DNA of 64,000 nt from Gaiellasilicea sp033857955. Lineage in GTDB: Bacteria; Actinomycetota; Thermoleophilia; Gaiellales; Gaiellaceae. Made by a program: the position numbers and the translations under genes. The DNA is taken from assembly GCA_033857955.1 (NCBI GenBank), contig JAWVCW010000006.1, forward strand, positions 186,001-250,000. Reading direction: 5' to 3'. Each line of letters begins with the position of its first letter. Position 1 is the stretch's first letter. The notes beneath the pieces were generated by a model, which was not told the DNA's origin, ran no database searches, and saw only the letters and a list, made by a program, of their open reading frames with translations. Shown here in pieces: positions 51,656 through 60,748 of this stretch.

Positions 51656-52699
51656 ATGCGCTCGCGGCGGATGATCACCGTCGTCGGCTGCCACGCCGGC
51701 GGCGAAATCGGAAACGTCATCGTCGGAGGCGTGCTGCCGCCCCGCGGCGCCACGGTCTTCGAGCAGATGCAGGCGCTCCAGCGGGATGCGGACTGGCTCC
51801 GCCGCATGCTGCTCCGCGAGCCGCGCGGCAGCGTGGCGGCCCACGCGAACCTCGTCGTGCCCGCGACGCGGGCGGACTGCGACGCGGGGTTCATCATCAT
51901 GGAGCCGACCGAGTATCCGGCGATGTCGGGATCGAACACGATGTGCACCGCGACCGTCCTGCTCGAGACGGGAATGGTCGAGATGCGAGAGCCGGAGACC
52001 ACCCTCCGATTGGAAGCCCCGGGTGGCGTCGTCGAAGTGCGAGCAGCGTGTCGTGACGGCCGTTGCGAGAGCGTCGAGTTCACGAACGTCCCCTGCTACG
52101 CCGACCGGCTCGACGCACCGCTCGAGGTCGAGGGGCTCGGCACGCTGACGGTGGACGTGGCCTACGGCGGCATGTGGTACGCGCTCGCCGACGCGCAGGC
52201 GCTCGGATTCGAGATCGAGCCGCACGAGGCGCGCGATCTCTCACTGGCCGGAGAGGCGATTCGCGCCGCCGCCCGCGAGCAGCTTCCCTGCACCCATCCC
52301 GAGAACCCGGCCATCGCAGGCGTGAGCATCGTTCAGATCGCAGCGCCGTGGCAGGGCGTCGGAGCCGTGACGAAGAACGCGGTCGTCGTCGCCCCCGGAC
52401 GGCTCGACCGCTCCGGAACCGGAACCGGTCTCTCGGCCCGCATGGCTGTTCTTCATGCGCGCGGCTTGATGGCGGTCGGTGACGGCATGGCGCACGCCTC
52501 GGCGATCGGGTCGTCCTTCGAGGGCCGCATCGTCGAGGAGACGCGCGTCGGGGACCGAGCGGGGATCGTCCCCGCAATCCGAGGCAGCGCCTGGATCACG
52601 GGCATCTCACAGCACTTCCTCGACCCCACGGACCCTTACCCGGAGGGCTACCTGCTCGCAGATACGTGGGGCGTCAGCGGCCTCGACCAGCAGGTTTGA
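51656..52699 (+). CDS. Proline racemase-family protein, catalytic Cys replaced
   Basis: A 347-residue protein of the proline racemase/hydroxyproline epimerase fold (CHAGGEIGNVIVGGV, MEPTEYPAMSGSNTMC, APWQGVGAVTKNAVVVAPGR). The two catalytic cysteines of racemases are both changed: the first is Ser91 (AMSGSNTM), the second is Thr255 (LDRSGTGTG). A Ser/Thr pair suggests a dehydratase or other lyase rather than two-base racemization. It ends one base from the convergent threonine-dehydratase homologue. ATG 51656 or 51671 could be the start. Confidence 0.82.
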   Translation: MRSRRMITVVGCHAGGEIGNVIVGGVLPPRGATVFEQMQALQRDADWLRRMLLREPRGSVAAHANLVVPATRADCDAGFIIMEPTEYPAMSGSNTMCTATVLLETGMVEMREPETTLRLEAPGGVVEVRAACRDGRCESVEFTNVPCYADRLDAPLEVEGLGTLTVDVAYGGMWYALADAQALGFEIEPHEARDLSLAGEAIRAAAREQLPCTHPENPAIAGVSIVQIAAPWQGVGAVTKNAVVVAPGRLDRSGTGTGLSARMAVLHARGLMAVGDGMAHASAIGSSFEGRIVEETRVGDRAGIVPAIRGSAWITGISQHFLDPTDPYPEGYLLADTWGVSGLDQQV

Positions 52700-52700
52700 C

Positions 52701-53660
52701 CTAGGAAAACAGGCTCGCCAGCTGTGCGGGACTGATGTTGCCGCCGCTGAGAACGAGCGCGACACGCTTGCCGCGCAGGCGGGCTCGGAGCTTCAGCGCT
52801 GCAGCCAGCGGAGCGGCGCCGGCCGGTTCGACGAGATTGCGCGTGTGCTCGATCATCAACCGGTTCGCATGCCGGATCTCGTTCTCGCTGACGAGCACGA
52901 AGTCGTCCAGGTGCTCCCAGAGGATCTGCTGCGGGAGCTCGAACGGGACACGCGTCGCGAGGCCTTCGGCGTTCGTTGCCGTCTCGTCGTCTAGGAGGGC
53001 GCGGGCCTGCCACGAGCGAAAGGCGGCGGGCGCGGCCTCCGACTGCACTCCGATCACCTCGATGTCCGGTCGGATCCCTTTCGCGACGATGCAGGCGCCG
53101 GCGGCACCGCTCCCGCCGCCGATCGGGACGATGATCGCGTCGACGTCGGGCCGGTCCTCGAGGATCTCGAGTGTCTCGGTTCCGACCCCCGCGATCAGGA
53201 GCGGCTCGTTGCCGGAGTGGACGTAGCGATAGCCGTGCTCGGCGGCCAGCAGCTCGCAGTGCTCGCGGGCCGCGTCGAAGTCCTTCCCGTGCTCGATCAG
53301 CTCGGCCCCGAGCGCGCGCATCGCCGCGAGCTTGACCGGGTTGGCATCCTCGGGAACGCAGATGCGGGCGGCGACGCCGTGCAGACGCGCGGCGTACGCG
53401 ACCGACTGTCCGTGGTTACCGGTCGACGCCGCGATCAGCCCGCGTGATCGCTCGTCGTCGGAGAGCTGGGAGACGAGGTTGACCCCACCCCGAACCTTGA
53501 ACGCCCCGACAGGCTGGTGGTTCTCGTGCTTCACCCAGACCTCGGCGCCGAGCAGCTCGTCGAGTCCCGCATACGGATAGAGCGGCGTCGCCCGCAGATG
53601 CGGGCTGATCCGCCGGCGCGCCTCCAGGACGTCGGCGAGGGTGATCGTCGGCCAGTCCAC
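52701..53660 (-). CDS. Threonine/serine dehydratase-like PLP enzyme
   Basis: A 319-residue fold-type II PLP enzyme. The PLP lysine is Lys55 in VGAFKVRGG, the substrate loop is AASTGNHGQS, the phosphate-binding glycine loop is PIGGGSGAAG, and LVLSGGNIS ends it. It removes ammonia from threonine or serine, or may act as serine racemase-type. There is no ACT regulatory domain, so it is catabolic or constitutive. The GTG at 53660 was chosen from the family N-terminus. It is convergent with the proline-racemase homologue. Confidence 0.87.
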   Translation of the reverse strand: MDWPTITLADVLEARRRISPHLRATPLYPYAGLDELLGAEVWVKHENHQPVGAFKVRGGVNLVSQLSDDERSRGLIAASTGNHGQSVAYAARLHGVAARICVPEDANPVKLAAMRALGAELIEHGKDFDAAREHCELLAAEHGYRYVHSGNEPLLIAGVGTETLEILEDRPDVDAIIVPIGGGSGAAGACIVAKGIRPDIEVIGVQSEAAPAAFRSWQARALLDDETATNAEGLATRVPFELPQQILWEHLDDFVLVSENEIRHANRLMIEHTRNLVEPAGAAPLAAALKLRARLRGKRVALVLSGGNISPAQLASLFS

Positions 53661-53719
53661 GCTCCTGGCCAGTCTCGCACCTCCTTGACGCCGTCCGGAA
53701 GGATCTCTACCCTTCAGAG

Positions 53720-53733
53720 CGAACACACGTTCG
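53720..53733 (+). promoter_or_regulatory. LexA (SOS) operator ahead of lexA
   Basis: CGAAC-ACAC-GTTCG at 53720-53733 is a perfect copy of the Gram-positive/actinobacterial LexA box (GAAC-N4-GTTC). It lies 36 bases before the lexA ATG, where a promoter is expected, so lexA represses itself. Confidence 0.9.
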
Positions 53734-53769
53734 ACACCCATCGTTACTGACAGGCAAACCGGAGGCGCG

Positions 53770-54417
53770 ATGCTCACCGCACGGCAACAGGAGATCTGGC
53801 AGTTCCTCGTCGACTACGTCGACCGGCACGGCTATCCCCCGACCGTGCGCGAGATCGGCGAGGCGGTCGGGCTCGCTTCTCCGTCGACCGTGCACGCACA
53901 TCTCGCGAACCTCGAGCGGGCCGGCCTGCTCCGGCGCGACCCGACGAAGCCGCGCGCGCTCGACCTGATCGGCCACCGGCGCGAGTCCCGCGGTTTTGAT
54001 GAAAACCGCGAGGAGCCTGCTCGCGAGGCCGAGCTTCCGAAGCTGCCGCTGCTCGGACAGATTGCAGCCGGCAGCCCGCTGCTGGCGGAGGAGAACATCG
54101 AGGACGAGCTTGCAGTACCCGAGCCGCTCGGCCGCCGGGCCGACTTCCTGCTCCGGGTCAAGGGCGAGTCGATGATCAACGCCGGGATCCTCGACGGAGA
54201 CATCCTCGTCGTCCAGCGCGCGCAGGATGCCCGCGACGGCGAGATCGTGGTCGCGCTCGTCGGCGACGACGAGTTCGCGGACGAGGCGACGGTCAAGACC
54301 TTCTACCGCGAGGGCAATCGCGTTCGCCTCCAGCCGGAAAACGACGCGCTCGAGCCGATCTATGCCGACTTCGTTCAGATCCTCGGCATCGTCACCGGGG
54401 TGTTTCGGACCCTCTGA
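53770..54417 (+). CDS. lexA: LexA repressor
   Basis: A 215-residue LexA. The winged-helix domain begins MLTARQQEIWQFLVDYVDRH with the recognition segment GLASPSTVHAHLANLE. The cleavage site is Ala100-Gly101 (QIAAGSPLL); the protease dyad is Ser134 (KGESMINAG) and Lys176 (EATVKTFYR). It holds SOS genes off until RecA filaments trigger self-cleavage. The stop overlaps the next ATG as TGATGA. Confidence 0.95.
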   Translation: MLTARQQEIWQFLVDYVDRHGYPPTVREIGEAVGLASPSTVHAHLANLERAGLLRRDPTKPRALDLIGHRRESRGFDENREEPAREAELPKLPLLGQIAAGSPLLAEENIEDELAVPEPLGRRADFLLRVKGESMINAGILDGDILVVQRAQDARDGEIVVALVGDDEFADEATVKTFYREGNRVRLQPENDALEPIYADFVQILGIVTGVFRTL

Positions 54418-54604
54418 TGACCGTCGCGTTCCTCAACCGCACCCTCGACCAGGAGCTGGCGGCGATCGCGCGCGGCGCCAGCTTCGAATGCCTCGTCTGC
54501 GGTGAGTTCCTGCTCAAGCGGGCGGTCGCACACGCGTGCCTCGAGTGCGGGACGCTGCTCTGCGACGGCCTCGAAGTCCCTCAATCCGAGCTAGAATTCA
54601 TCGT

Positions 54605-54617
<13 letters not shown>
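54417..54617 (+). CDS. Small zinc-ribbon protein coupled to lexA
   Basis: A 66-residue protein with ECLVCGEF and ACLECGTLLC, which together make a four-Cys zinc ribbon about 18 residues apart. Its first base overlaps the lexA stop, so it is translated with LexA and would be under SOS control. Its last 13 bases overlap the 5' end of RNase P RNA. Function unknown; it may be an SOS-linked regulator. Confidence 0.7.
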
Positions 54618-54962
<345 letters not shown>

Positions 54963-54967
54963 TAAGG

Positions 54968-54991
54968 AAAGCCCTGCAAACGCGGGGCTTT
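54968..54991 (+). terminator. Terminator after rnpB
   Basis: AAAGCCCTGC and GCGGGGCTTT pair (one G-U) around AAAC, followed by CTATTT. It lies five bases after the RNA end. Confidence 0.85.
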
Positions 54992-55017
54992 CTATTTCGC
55001 CTGCGGACGCGTCGTGG

Positions 55018-55230
55018 TTACGCTGCCTGCCTCCTCGCGGCGGTATCCGCGGGGATCTCGGTCGCCAGGACGTCTCGGACACGGACCAGCCTGCCGAGCA
55101 CACCGCGGCGCTGCCATGCGGCTCGCTCGATCGCGCTTTCCGCGTAGCCGTGGGCGGCGAGAACTACGGCGTGCGTCGCCTCGAGGTCGCGGCGCACGCA
55201 TCCGTCTCCGGTCGATTCGCTGAGCTTCAT
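55018..55230 (-). CDS. Small hypothetical protein
   Basis: A 70-residue, mainly helical, mildly basic protein (THAVVLAAHGYAESAIERAA, LGRLVRVRDVLATEIPADT). ATG 55230 has GAAGGAGGGTCAG directly upstream, a very good ribosome site, so the gene is probably real. No domain is known. It runs convergently toward rnpB. The gap 55252-55356 to the kinase holds no gene. Confidence 0.6.
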   Translation of the reverse strand: MKLSESTGDGCVRRDLEATHAVVLAAHGYAESAIERAAWQRRGVLGRLVRVRDVLATEIPADTAARRQAA

Positions 55231-55356
55231 CTGACCCTCCTTCGAGATCATCGATCCCGCATTTGCGATTTCGCGATCAACGTACCCGCCCCGAATGAGA
55301 GGACACTAAGAAGTCGGTGATGGCTCGGTGATGTCCGCGCGGACGGCTGTCGCCGG

Positions 55357-56412
55357 CTAATTCGTGTCCGAGTCGACCGCGACGAGCTGCTTCGGGGAGG
55401 GGGCTGCGAGGAATCCGGGCAGCTGCAGCGAGAAGGTCGAGCCGTCTTCGTCCGCGCTTACCGTGCACCGGCCGCCGTGCGCCTTGGCGATCGCGTCGAC
55501 GATCGCGAGGCCGAGTCCCACGCCGCCGTTGGCGCGGCTGCGCGCAGGGTCGGGCCGTGCGAAACGGTCGAAGATGTGTCCGAGTGCCTCGGGCGGGACG
55601 CCGCCGCCGGCGTCCGCGACCTCGATCACGGCCATGTTGCCCTCGGCGTGTGACGAGAGCTCGATCGCAGCGCCGACCTCCGTGTATTTCACCGCGTTCT
55701 CGAGCAGTGCGTCGAGCGCGATCCGCAGCTGCTCGGGATCGACCCGGAGGGTTCCCTGCACGAGCCCGCCGAGGCGCCAGGCGCGCAGCGCGACCTCCGA
55801 CCAACGCATGAATACGTCCTCGAGGAAGGGCTCCAGGTCGAGGCTAGCCGCGACGACGAAGTCGGGCTGGTCGGCCTTTGCCAGCAGGAGCAGGCGCTCG
55901 AGGATTCCCTCGATCCGCTGCAGCTCGTCGAGCGCGATATCGACCTTGCCTGTGTCGTCTCGCAGCAGCTCCAGGTGGCCGCGCGCGATCGTCACCGGCG
56001 TCCGCAACTCGTGCGAAGCGTCGTGGATGAAGCGCTCCTGACGCTCGAGCAGTGAGGCGCGACTCTCCGCCAGCTCCTCGACAGCCCGCAGCGCGTGCTG
56101 GCGGCGCTGCGCGTGCCAGACCATCGCGACGAACATCGCCGACATCAGCGGGACCTCGAACAGCTCCCCCCATGGCTGTGTCCCGTGGCTGATGTCGTGC
56201 GCGATCAGCGTCCCGGTCACGAGGGCGACGGCGACCAGCGTCGCCATGGTGGGCCGGGGCCGCCAGACGCGGAAGCCATATAGGAGCGTGAGGCTCACCC
56301 AGATGAAGTGGAACGGAACCGTCTCCCACGTCTCCCAACGGAGCATGGCGGCGACGTTCGCGAGCGCGAACGCGAGCCACACGAGCTCGACGGACCACCT
56401 ACTCCGCAACAA
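55357..56412 (-). CDS. Sensor histidine kinase
   Basis: A 351-residue kinase with four N-terminal helices (about 7-105), a short linker, and HisKA/HATPase domains. The H-box is RFIHDASHELRTP with His134; N-box ALLENAVKY and G-boxes DAGGGVPPEALG and GGVGLGLAIV are clear. No extracellular sensor domain is present, so it probably senses within the membrane. The start overlaps the stop of the response regulator by 14 bases. Confidence 0.9.
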   Translation of the reverse strand: MLRSRWSVELVWLAFALANVAAMLRWETWETVPFHFIWVSLTLLYGFRVWRPRPTMATLVAVALVTGTLIAHDISHGTQPWGELFEVPLMSAMFVAMVWHAQRRQHALRAVEELAESRASLLERQERFIHDASHELRTPVTIARGHLELLRDDTGKVDIALDELQRIEGILERLLLLAKADQPDFVVAASLDLEPFLEDVFMRWSEVALRAWRLGGLVQGTLRVDPEQLRIALDALLENAVKYTEVGAAIELSSHAEGNMAVIEVADAGGGVPPEALGHIFDRFARPDPARSRANGGVGLGLAIVDAIAKAHGGRCTVSADEDGSTFSLQLPGFLAAPSPKQLVAVDSDTN

Positions 56413-57064
56413 GCCGGTATCCCGCGTTGCGGACGGTCTCGATCGCCTCGGCGCCGAGCTTCTTCCGCAGCCGGCGCACGCACACGTCGACGACGTTCGA
56501 GCCCGGGTCGAAGTGGTAGCCCCAGATCTCGGCGAGCAGCCGCTCGCGGCTCACGACCTCGGCCGGATGAAGCGCGAGGTAGTGGAGCAGCCGGAACTCG
56601 CGGTCCGACAGCGCGGCGACGGTGATGCCGACACGCGCCTGACGGCGCGCGAGGTCGAGCACGAGCGAGCCGGCGCGGAGGAGGTTTCCATCCGCACCGG
56701 CCCAGTCCGAGCTTCGGAGCTGGACACGCACGCGCGCGATCAGCTCGTCGAGCGCGAACGGCTTGGCGAGGTAGTCGCTCGCTCCGAGCTCGAAGCCGCG
56801 CAGCTTCGTCGGCAGGTCCGAGCGCGCCGAGAGGACGAGCACCGGCAACGTCGGTCGCCGCCGCTTGAGCTCGCGCAGCACGGTGAGCCCGTCCACCCGC
56901 GGGAGCAGCAGGTCGAGAACGACGAGGTCGGGCTGGAGCCTGAGTGCCTGGTCTAGACCCGCGGCCCCGTCGGCGGCCGCGTCGACTCCGTATCCCTCCG
57001 CCCGAAGGCCTTGGACGAGAAAGGACAGGATTCTCGGTTCGTCTTCGATAACGAGAATTCGCAT
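56399..57064 (-). CDS. OmpR/PhoB-family response regulator
   Basis: A 221-residue regulator. The receiver begins MRILVIEDEPRILSFLVQGL, phosphorylation site Asp51 (VVLDLLLPRVDG), Lys in YLAKPF near 101, and the winged-helix C-domain includes LSDREFRLLHYLALHP and VVDVCVRRLRKKL. ATG 57064 is set by this N-terminus. It heads a two-gene operon with the kinase and is divergent from the cbb3 oxidase operon 110 bases away, so it may control it. Confidence 0.92.
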   Translation of the reverse strand: MRILVIEDEPRILSFLVQGLRAEGYGVDAAADGAAGLDQALRLQPDLVVLDLLLPRVDGLTVLRELKRRRPTLPVLVLSARSDLPTKLRGFELGASDYLAKPFALDELIARVRVQLRSSDWAGADGNLLRAGSLVLDLARRQARVGITVAALSDREFRLLHYLALHPAEVVSRERLLAEIWGYHFDPGSNVVDVCVRRLRKKLGAEAIETVRNAGYRLVAE

Positions 57065-57174
57065 GTGGGCGCGCGTCCCGGTGAACCTAACGCGAATGAC
57101 CCGGAAATGACACGCCGATGACAGCTTCGTCATCTAGCCGGTCCTGACCGCTCGCCTCGTCGTACGGTCCGCGA

Positions 57175-58677
57175 ATGGCTGAGCGTCCGGTGGCCCCCGA
57201 GGCCGCGATGCTCGATCCGCATCGGCCCGAGTCCGACCGGCCGGCGCCTCGGTTCACCTTCCCCGACGGCGCGGCGAAGCACTGGCTGCTCTCGTCGATC
57301 GTCTGGCTGACGGTCGTCGACCTCTTCGGGCTCGTGCTCGCGACCGAGTTCGTCACGCCCGAGGCCTTCGGTGACTTCTCCTGGCTCTCGTTCGGTCGCG
57401 TCCGGCCGGCGCACGTCAACGGCGTGATCCTGGCGTGGCTCTCGATGATGTACTTCGGCGCGCTCTGCTACATGCTCCCGCGTCTCGTCGGCACGCGCGG
57501 GATGTGGAGCGAGCGCCTCGGCATCTGGTGCGCCTGGGCCTGGAACGCGATGTTCCTGCTCGGCGTGATCGGCCTGCTCACCGGCCACAGCCAGGGCCGG
57601 GAGTACGGCGAGTTCATCTGGCCGATCGACATCGCGCTGCTCGTCATCTGGTGCGCGATGATCGTGAACATCCTCGCGACGGTGTCGATCCGGACGATCC
57701 GTCCGATCTACGTCTCCGTCTGGTTCTTCATCGCGAGCCCGCTCTGGCTTGCCGTCGACTACGCGATCGGCAACGTGATCTGGCGTCCGGGCGACATCTG
57801 GGGCGCACCTTCAGGTGCGCTCTCGGGAAGCCTCTCGGACGCGATGCTCAACTGGTGGTACGCCCACAATCTCTTCGGCCTCTGGTTGACGCCGATGCTG
57901 ATCGCGATCACGTACTACATCGTCCCGCGCGTCACCAACACGCCGCTTTACAGCTACACCCTCTCGCTCGTCAGCTTCTGGGGGATGGCCTTCTTCTACA
58001 CCGGCGTCGGCGATCACCACATCCTGCAGTCGCCGACGCCCGCGTGGCTGAAGACGATCGCCACGGTCTCGTCGTGGATGCTGCTCGTCCCGGTCTTCGC
58101 GTTCACGATCAACATCCTCGGCACGATGAAGGGCAACTGGGACCGGTTCTTCACGAACCTGCCGCTCCGGTTCACCCTGACGGCGTTCTTCTTCTACTTC
58201 CTGGTCAACATCCAGGGCGCGTTCGAGGCGATCCAGCCGTTCAACAAGCTGACGCACTTCACGAACTTCGTCGTCGCTCACGCGCACCTTGCGCTGCTGG
58301 GGGCTTTCACGATCCTCGGCATGGGCGTGATCGACTACATCGTCGCCCAGGTTTACGCGCGACCGCTCTGGAGCCGCAGCCTGACCGAGTGGCAGTACTG
58401 GCTCGTCACGGTGGGGTTCACCGGTTTCTTCAGCGTGCTCACGCTGGCAGGCTTCCAGCAAGGGTTCGCGTGGGCGCAGGGCATCCCCGAGGTGAACGTC
58501 CTCCCGCAGCTGCACGCGTACTACATCGCTCGCGGAGTGTTCGGCGCGATGATCGTGCTCTCGGGAATCGTGCAGATGGTCAACATCGGCATGACGCTCA
58601 CCAGCGATACGCACGAGCGGCGCAGGCGCGAGACGCTTGCCGTTGCCGAAGCGATCGCGCCGCCGGTGCAGGGGTGA
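57175..58677 (+). CDS. ccoN: cbb3-type cytochrome c oxidase subunit I
   Basis: A 500-residue haem-copper oxidase subunit I with twelve predicted helices. Haem and copper ligands are present: His in RPAHVNGVILAW, the CuB histidines in WWYAHNLFGLW and GVGDHHILQSP, and the pair in NFVVAHAHLALLG. The layout is the C-type (cbb3) family, with no cross-linked Tyr in the usual A-type place. It reduces oxygen to water with high affinity. It starts the operon at 57175; a GTG/ATG pair near 57175 agrees with the family. Confidence 0.93.
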   Translation: MAERPVAPEAAMLDPHRPESDRPAPRFTFPDGAAKHWLLSSIVWLTVVDLFGLVLATEFVTPEAFGDFSWLSFGRVRPAHVNGVILAWLSMMYFGALCYMLPRLVGTRGMWSERLGIWCAWAWNAMFLLGVIGLLTGHSQGREYGEFIWPIDIALLVIWCAMIVNILATVSIRTIRPIYVSVWFFIASPLWLAVDYAIGNVIWRPGDIWGAPSGALSGSLSDAMLNWWYAHNLFGLWLTPMLIAITYYIVPRVTNTPLYSYTLSLVSFWGMAFFYTGVGDHHILQSPTPAWLKTIATVSSWMLLVPVFAFTINILGTMKGNWDRFFTNLPLRFTLTAFFFYFLVNIQGAFEAIQPFNKLTHFTNFVVAHAHLALLGAFTILGMGVIDYIVAQVYARPLWSRSLTEWQYWLVTVGFTGFFSVLTLAGFQQGFAWAQGIPEVNVLPQLHAYYIARGVFGAMIVLSGIVQMVNIGMTLTSDTHERRRRETLAVAEAIAPPVQG

Positions 58678-58681
58678 GGCG

Positions 58682-60115
58682 ATGAGCGAGCGCGAAGAAG
58701 ACGGGACGCCCAAGGTTCCACGCGGCTGGGTCCGTCACCCGCGCGAGCGGATGCTGATCACGCCGTTCGTGGCCGGGATCGGCGGACTGCTTGCGTTCTT
58801 CACTGTCGTGCTCGTCGTCGTCTGGCTCCCGATCCACACCTTCGACCCACCCGCGTCCGACGACTGGGCGCCGCTCTCGACCGAGGCGACCAAGGGTCGC
58901 AACCTCTTCGCCTCCAACGGTTGCTACACGTGTCACTCCGGCTACTCCCGCCCGCAGGACGTCCGCTACTCGCTCTACTTCCTCTACCCGAAGGTCTCGC
59001 AGCCGGGTGACTTCTTCGGGAGCGACCAGTCGCCGAACCTGCTCGGCACCGAGCGCACCGGCCCGGACCTCTCCCAGGAGTCGGGCTGGCATCCCGACGA
59101 TTGGCAGCGGATGCACTTCTACGACCCCCGCTTCGCGGACCCGCTCTCGCTGATGCCGTCGATGAGGTCTCTCTTCTCAGACCAGCAGGTGGAGCGGCTG
59201 GTCACGTACGTCCAGACGCGCAGCGGCAAGTCCGGACTGCTGCGCTACGCCGGCCAGCTCTACGCCAAGCACCTCAACCTCACCACGCAGAACTTCCCCG
59301 ACCCGTACACGGGCTTCCAGGGCGCGCACAAGCCGATCGTCAAGGAGAAGGAGGCGGAAGAGCATGCGGCGCCGAGCAAGGTGCCGAAGACGCAGCTCGA
59401 GGAGGCGCCGAACCTCGCGCAGATCGACCGCAGCTACTGGCTCTCCAGCGACCCGCTGCCGGTCACCGAGGGGAACCTCCTGCGCGGCAAGGAGATCTAC
59501 CTCGACCGGTGCGCGGGCTGCCACGGCACGCTGGGCAATGGCAAAGGTCCGGCCGCGCGCTTCCTGTCGCCGCCGCCGCTCCCGTTCGACGACGCCGACG
59601 ACCAGTGCTGTGGCGCCGACACCAGCCCGGGCGACTTCTACTACCGCATCCTGCACGGCTGGCCGGGCACCGCGATGGAGAACTTCGGCGACAGGCTGTC
59701 CGTCAACGACATCTGGCGGGTCGTTCTCTTCCTGAAGACGATCCCGAACAAGACGCTGCGGCCGAATGTGACGCCGAAGCCGAAGGACTACATCGTCTGG
59801 CAGCCCACGAAGGAGCTGCTCGCCTGGATCGATGGGAGCCAGCGCCTCGAGGAGAACGCGTCGTTCTCGAAGGAGGAGGTCTCCGACCCGTTCATGCAGG
59901 AGGCGATGCGTATGTTCCCGGGGCTCGCCCCCGCCGACAGCGTCGTCGTGGACGGCCTCGAGACGCCGCTGTCGCTGAGCGATATCGCCACGTCGATCCG
60001 CACGACCTACGGGGAGCTCCTGAACCGCGCCTGGGACGACGCGCGCGCGCGTGGCGACACGCTGCCGCCGGACTCGCAGAAGGACGTTCCGCCGACCGTG
60101 CCTGGCCAGCAATGA
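58682..60115 (+). CDS. CcoO-like cytochrome c with a second haem c domain
   Basis: A 477-residue protein. One membrane helix (about 27-50) is followed by a CcoO/FixO-type haem c domain with CYTCH at 81-85 and then a second class I haem c domain with CAGCH at 277-281 and a Met ligand in GTAMENFGD. Normal CcoO ends near 200 residues and holds one haem. Here the extra domain could replace the electron-entry subunit CcoP, which is not seen. ATG 58682 is four bases after the CcoN stop. Confidence 0.9.
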   Translation: MSEREEDGTPKVPRGWVRHPRERMLITPFVAGIGGLLAFFTVVLVVVWLPIHTFDPPASDDWAPLSTEATKGRNLFASNGCYTCHSGYSRPQDVRYSLYFLYPKVSQPGDFFGSDQSPNLLGTERTGPDLSQESGWHPDDWQRMHFYDPRFADPLSLMPSMRSLFSDQQVERLVTYVQTRSGKSGLLRYAGQLYAKHLNLTTQNFPDPYTGFQGAHKPIVKEKEAEEHAAPSKVPKTQLEEAPNLAQIDRSYWLSSDPLPVTEGNLLRGKEIYLDRCAGCHGTLGNGKGPAARFLSPPPLPFDDADDQCCGADTSPGDFYYRILHGWPGTAMENFGDRLSVNDIWRVVLFLKTIPNKTLRPNVTPKPKDYIVWQPTKELLAWIDGSQRLEENASFSKEEVSDPFMQEAMRMFPGLAPADSVVVDGLETPLSLSDIATSIRTTYGELLNRAWDDARARGDTLPPDSQKDVPPTVPGQQ

Positions 60116-60420
60116 GACGGCTCGCGCTTGCGCTCCCGCTCGCCGGGCTCACGGCGCTCCTGCTGGCGGCGCCCGTCTTCGCGCACGACCCGCCGGAGAA
60201 CGATCAGTCGCGCTGGGTGATGACGGACTGGATGATGGACACCTTCTTCATCTTCTCCGGGCTCGCGCTCGTCGCGTTCCTCGCCGCTTGGAAGGCAGGC
60301 CACTTCTACGAGCTCGAGCGCCACGGGAGCATTCCATTGCTCGTCGAGGAGCAGGACTACTACACGCCCGACTGGGCGTTCGAAGAGGAGGAGTGGGCCG
60401 ATGGCGATGCCAAGCGGTGA
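60112..60420 (+). CDS. Small membrane protein in cbb3 operon
   Basis: A 102-residue protein with a signal-like N-terminus (LALALPLAGLTALLLAAPVF), a short polar loop with HDPPENDQSRW, one membrane helix (about 46-62), and a cytoplasmic tail rich in Glu. It resembles the small CcoQ/accessory type in place but not in sequence. It overlaps the previous stop by four bases and the next start by 20. Confidence 0.7.
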   Translation: MRRLALALPLAGLTALLLAAPVFAHDPPENDQSRWVMTDWMMDTFFIFSGLALVAFLAAWKAGHFYELERHGSIPLLVEEQDYYTPDWAFEEEEWADGDAKR

Positions 60421-60748
60421 CACGCCGGACGTAGCCCAGCGCTACTACGACTACCTCCAGTCTCACCACCAGACGGACCACCGCGTCGAGACGTGGACGG
60501 TCGACTGGGTCTCGCTGGCCTGGCTCTGGGGCTTCGTGGCCGTCGTGTCGTTTGTTCTGCTCCTCTGGGTCTGGCAGTACCGGACGACACGCCAGCGCAC
60601 CGGCCTCTACCCGGTGGACAGCTTCGGCGGCTACACGACGGAGCTCGCCGGGCCGGCGACACTCTTCTTCCTCGTCCTGTCCACGATCCTCACCGTCTTC
60701 GCCGTCCTGCTGGTCGCGGGCCACATCATCTGGGGGCAGAAGTTCTGA
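60401..60748 (+). CDS. Small two-helix membrane protein in cbb3 operon
   Basis: A 115-residue protein with two clear membrane helices (about 38-58 and 84-108) and a YYDYLQSHHQTDHRVETW start. The His-rich segment is on the cytosolic side by the positive-inside rule. I do not recognise the family; its place suggests an oxidase assembly or structural subunit. It overlaps the previous gene by 20 bases and the next start as TGATG. Confidence 0.7.
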   Translation: MAMPSGDTPDVAQRYYDYLQSHHQTDHRVETWTVDWVSLAWLWGFVAVVSFVLLLWVWQYRTTRQRTGLYPVDSFGGYTTELAGPATLFFLVLSTILTVFAVLLVAGHIIWGQKF

